64,000 bases of DNA. Source: Microvelia longipes (lineage: Eukaryota > Arthropoda > Insecta > Hemiptera > Veliidae). Shown one piece after another: positions 60,706 through 64,000 of this stretch. A program made the translations under genes and the position numbers. Under the pieces are notes generated by a model. The model did not search any database, was not told the DNA's origin, and saw nothing but the letters and a program-made list of their open reading frames with translations. The DNA is taken from assembly GCA_018340805.1 (NCBI GenBank), contig JACMZG010001908.1, positions 51,461,296-51,525,295 on the forward strand. The letters run 5' to 3'. Position 1 is the first letter of the stretch; the number at the start of each line of letters is the position of its first letter.

Positions 60706-61018
60706 TACTAAACGTATTATATCCTTTATCTATGGTACTAAATGAATCTACTATCAGGATCCTAAATTTTGCCTATACCCAGTTTCATTTAGGGTAAGGG
60801 ATCTTTAACGAGTACCTGACAACGCACAGGTTTGAGACCACCGGCTTTACGTCCCATCTGAAGGACGTGGTACGCAGAATTTTTATCCCTCTCATAAAAA
60901 TCCCAGAGGCCCGTGCTGGTATTGAACCCATGACTAAAAAAACTCGGAAGTTTTAAGAACATTCATTCTGTGTATTGGCCGTGTAACTTATCACTACACC
61001 ACGGGTGACTCCGCAAAC

Positions 61019-61510
61019 TTGACTAAGTCGGGCTGAACTTTCGCATAAAAAACCAAGAGTAATAACTTTATAGATAATTTATATGAGTTCCAGGTAATAA
61101 AACCTAGGAGAAAACCTATAAAACCTAGGAAACCCCACTATACATAAATTTTTTGGTAAAACCAAAAGCTTTTTTATATTTTTTAAAATTCCAGGATAAA
61201 AAAATGAAAAACCCAGTGTTGAAGAAAACTTAGGGTTGATAAGTTGGTCAACCTGACATGCGAGCCATTTTTGTTGTATGTAACGGATTTTCTGTTGTAT
61301 TCGGTCATTCGGAGTTTGCTCATTTTTTTGTTGGATGGTTTAATTATTTTATTGCAGTCATATTAATAATTTAGTTATTTTACTTGATAGTGAAGTTGCT
61401 TGAGAAGTTTGTTATAAATTGTGTTTGTGAGAGTTAAAAACTTAACCGGGATTTCGTCACTCGTGGATGTTTTATTTTTCATTCTGTTCTTGTAAGAACA
61501 TAATTTCATC
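61019..61510 (+). promoter_or_regulatory. Upstream region / probable 5' UTR of the geminin-like gene
   Basis: A polypyrimidine-AG site (ATTATTTTATTGCAG) at about 61354 is a plausible acceptor placing a 5' UTR exon just before the start codon. No TATA or E2F site is asserted. Confidence 0.3.
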
Positions 61511-62011
61511 ATGAAGACTGAAGTAGCTGTAAAAGCTACTGGCGAAAAGACCATTGTAAAATCTATGGAAGAAAGAGTTGTTGTACAAGGAGTTAGACGA
61601 TCTCTCCACCCTTTGCAAATAGCGGCGGGAGACAAAGAGAATTTAGTCGGAGCTGGCAGACTCTCCAAGGATATGCCAACAGGTAAAGATGTTCTTATTA
61701 CCAAAACATCCGACGTTGTGAGTATTAAAAAACAAAGGATATCTAGGAGCGAACCTAGAGCTGTTACTGTTGAAGATTTGACGAGTGACGAACCACCCTC
61801 TGCCTCGTCTTCTTACTGGCAGATACTCTGCGAGAGACAAAGAGCTGCTTTAGAAAAAGCACACGACGAAAATAAAGAACTCAAAGAAAGGATTCAACTT
61901 CTAGAAGATGAGAATGCACAGTGTAAAGTTTTACTAGATGACGCTAAAGCTTTGATCGACACCCTGAAGGAACTGCTTAGCGAACCCGATGAGGAATGTG
62001 AAGAAGAATAA
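61511..62011 (+). CDS. geminin: Geminin-like DNA replication licensing inhibitor
   Basis: One open frame of 166 codons. Residues 102-156 form the family's signature coiled coil: SYWQILCERQRAALEKAHDE and then a heptad run with ENKEL and DENAQ, equivalent to the YW..VAE.R..AL..AL.EN pattern of animal geminins. In known members this helix dimerises and blocks Cdt1, preventing MCM reloading in S and G2. Residues 29-32 (RRSL) form an RxxL destruction box within RRSLHPLQ, and DKENLVG follows at 41-47, as in other geminins; this predicts APC/C-dependent removal at mitotic exit in the nucleus. The C-terminus is short and acidic (EPDEECEEE), shorter than in vertebrates (about 209 residues). The ATG follows TTTCATC; it is the first Met of the frame. 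There is no intron in the coding part; single-exon ancestry versus retrocopy is unresolved, and no poly-A tail or direct repeats were seen around it. Confidence 0.88.
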   Translation: MKTEVAVKATGEKTIVKSMEERVVVQGVRRSLHPLQIAAGDKENLVGAGRLSKDMPTGKDVLITKTSDVVSIKKQRISRSEPRAVTVEDLTSDEPPSASSSYWQILCERQRAALEKAHDENKELKERIQLLEDENAQCKVLLDDAKALIDTLKELLSEPDEECEEE

Positions 62012-62117
62012 CATCTTACAGGAAATGAAGTATGTTGAGAGTATGGGGTTTAAAAATTATCGGTGGAAATCAAAATTTATTTTTGCATTTGTTTTTATTT
62101 TGTTAATTTGTGTTGTT

Positions 62118-62735
62118 TGATAATAATAGAATAGAATCAACAAGTGACTTCATTTAACGTCTTGAATTCTTGTAGAGGAGGTTATGCAAATGTCATGTTG
62201 CCTGTCATTAATTAAGGTTATATTGTGTGACAGAAATTTTAAGAGTTGGATCCCCAAAATTTTGTACAAAAAATTATATTTTTGCTGGCATAACCGAGGG
62301 TTTGTTTACACAATATTTATAGTTGACATAATAGTGGAATAGAATAACAAGTTATCCCACTCCCTTAAAATACTAGTGCCAATTTTCAAAAACGATTACT
62401 CGAGTTTTACTTGATATTTATACAAAAAATGGCTGACCGACTGTAAAATGACAGGATGTCGAAATATTTTGTAAACAAATGTGAAGTGTAATTTAGTAAA
62501 TAATCTACTCGCGATAATTAAATACACTGGTAAACAAGGAATAAAAAACAACATAACCTTCAACATGACAGGCAACAAGACATTTTCATAACCTCACCCG
62601 ATAGTCGCTAAAGTATCCCTAGCGGCCAAACTTATCTCAGTTTGACTGAGATAAGTTTCAGGCTTGCGATAAACTGATCGCAAGCCTGAAATACATGAGT
62701 AAGATCACTTGTTATTCTATTCCACTATAGTTATT
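62118..62735. mobile_element. Inverted-repeat element with two internal hairpins, just 3' of geminin
   Basis: Left block 62118-62230 (ATAATAGAATAGAATCAACA, GAGGTTATGCAAATGTCATG, TTGCCTGTCAT) matches the complement of the right block (about 62545-62600 and 62708-62735). Between the two parts of the right block lie two adjacent perfect hairpins: AAACTTATCTCAGT/ACTGAGATAAGTTT (62628-62658) and TTTCAGGCTTGCGAT/ATCGCAAGCCTGAAA. An extra copy of the terminus (AGTGGAATAGAATAACAAGT) sits at about 62331. The geminin 3' UTR may overlap the left block. Confidence 0.65.
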
Positions 62736-63168
62736 TTATTATTTTATAGATAAGCTATTTTTGGTTGGGTTCAGGTTCATGGGGCAACGTATGTATAATT
62801 AGTATGGCGTTTAAACATGTAGGATGCAAGTCTGAACTCTATCCAGTTAGCTTATGGATCTGTTCAAATAAGAATTACGTTTGCTTAGAAGTTATAAATA
62901 AAAAGTGTTTGCTCCACTTAATACTCTTCTTTAAGGTGCCTCTAAAATAAGCTGTGAGGGTGCATTCTCTTACTAGAACTCACTAGTTGCACCAGGTTGT
63001 TCACATAATCTCTAAAAACCACCATATAAAATGTGTTCATTAACTAATAATGTTCCTGATGAGTCCTTATTCAATAGTTTATTAACTTGGAAACATGGAA
63101 CAGCTTTTAAAAAAATACCTGTAGTTTCCTGGTATTTGAAATAGTAGTTCTATATTCTGAGTGTATTC
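62736..63168. other. No gene recognised
   Basis: Short unsupported frames only. Confidence 0.4.
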
Positions 63169-63693
63169 CAAGGATCTTGAATAAAGGGGATGACGCATTA
63201 AGGAACTTTTCTGACCCCATGGAAGTTGTATGAGATAGAGAAATAGGAGCAAACTTACCCTACCCTTGGTTATAATGAAGAAAGGGCACCAAACACAGGT
63301 TATGTAGCAAGGTTGTCGAGTTTGCTTCTCAACTTTCTTCTGTGCTTCTCGTGATTGTTACATTTGTGGTGCTTGTTAAGTCATTTGTGCTTATTTAATT
63401 TTAAATTATGGAATATACTTTGCCTCTTCAGTGAGTGATAATTTAAGCGTGTTTTGTTATAACCTTCTCAAGCAATAAACAATGGAAACCATTATGATGT
63501 TAGTTTGCCTCTAAATTTTAAGACCTGCGCTGTTTTAAGAATTGTAAGCATGCGCAGTTTGTACCAAGCATGTGCAGTTGGTTTTTGACGTGTTTTTCGT
63601 GTTGAATTCTCTCTATTTTTTGATTTTCGATGGGGTCACTTGTTTGTATGGCAAATCGACTTAGTGCGTCATCCCCTTTATTCAAGATCCTTG
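63169..63693. mobile_element. 525-bp MITE with 8-bp target duplication (hAT- or P-like)
   Basis: Ends CAAGGATCTTGAATAAAGGG (left) and its complement (right), matched for about 33 bp through GATGACGCA with one mismatch. GTGTATTC flanks both sides (63161-63168, 63694-63701). An 8-bp duplication with a CA start fits hAT; P-type elements also make 8-bp duplications. No coding sequence. Confidence 0.9.
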
Positions 63694-63701
63694 GTGTATT
63701 C

Positions 63702-64000
63702 AAGTGTCAACACACAGGTAGACACCCCGAACAATTCTGTATTGCAGTTCATACTCTAGAGAGACAAATATTGTTGAGAAAATAGGCTATTGGCTTGTCT
63801 GTTAATTTTCATCCTAGAATCCACCATTTGGTTGAAAAGGGCTGGGTTTTTAACAATTATGTGCGAGGGTTTTATTATTGTTGCCACCACTTATCCACCG
63901 TTACAGGAAAGTGAGTGAAATTAATCTAGAGTAAGATAGAGTTGAATTAAAAGCCAAGCTGCCTCAGCAGGTTGTAACCTAGAAATGGGTTTCTACAAGA
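63702..64000. other. No gene recognised to the window edge
   Basis: No supported feature. Confidence 0.45.

Larger units (their letters stand above)
59543..61018 (-). mobile_element. SINE composite, copy 3, split by a TIR element
   Basis: 59543-59717 matches the left half of the 6.4-6.9-kb composite. After the 986-bp insertion, 60708-61018 supplies the SINE body and an intact tRNA head at the right. Read on the minus strand, GTGGTGTAGTGATAAGTTAC (A-box region) is followed by GGGTTCAATACCAGC (B-box region). Confidence 0.78.

Overview
The window is repeat-dominated, AT-rich eukaryotic nuclear DNA with no operons or bacterial-type genes. It carries spliced-type gene structure (an isolated first exon), tRNA-derived SINEs, I-group non-LTR and Gypsy LTR retrotransposons, many TIR/foldback DNA elements and long (TA)n tracts. 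Together these suggest an arthropod, probably an insect with a large repeat-rich genome. That assignment is an inference from repeat types and protein similarity; the species cannot be named from the sequence alone.

Two host genes are supported. An uninterrupted 166-codon geminin-like reading frame (DNA replication licensing inhibitor) lies at 61511-62011 (+). The first coding exon of a SCYL2-like pseudokinase lies at 12591-12773 (-); the rest of that gene must lie across a large intron toward or beyond the left edge.

Layout. 1-1083: a 168-bp satellite running off the left edge and abutting a tRNA-derived SINE. 1.4-9.8 kb: foldback element, 25-bp minisatellite, (TA)n, second SINE. 9.8-16 kb: small MITEs, SCYL2 exon, and a 2.15-kb foldback element with about 711-bp arms. 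16-28.5 kb: foldback families, a dispersed repeat here called DR-A, several minisatellites and short perfect hairpins. 29.9-40.8 kb: one 10.9-kb element with hAT hallmarks (14-bp TIR beginning CAGAGGCG, exact 8-bp target duplication AGTGGAAT). Its interior is almost wholly a ~95-bp satellite with higher-order organisation, split by a 3.3-kb 5'-truncated LINE. 42.4-46.3 kb: a Gypsy-type element with 137-bp near-identical LTRs, gag and integrase but no reverse transcriptase. Its 5' LTR was hit by a 913-bp TA-target TIR element, and the intact 3' LTR preserves the empty site. 46-59 kb: more DR-A, minisatellites and LINE 3' ends. 59.5-61 kb: a SINE composite split by a 986-bp TA-target element. 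61.5-64 kb: geminin, a hairpin-rich inverted repeat, and a 525-bp TIR element with an 8-bp target duplication.

The window therefore records layered insertions. The most striking object is the satellite-bearing hAT element. Variation inside that satellite is dominated by one-base deletions, and a single N sits in it, so part of the divergence and some retroelement frameshifts may be assembly error.
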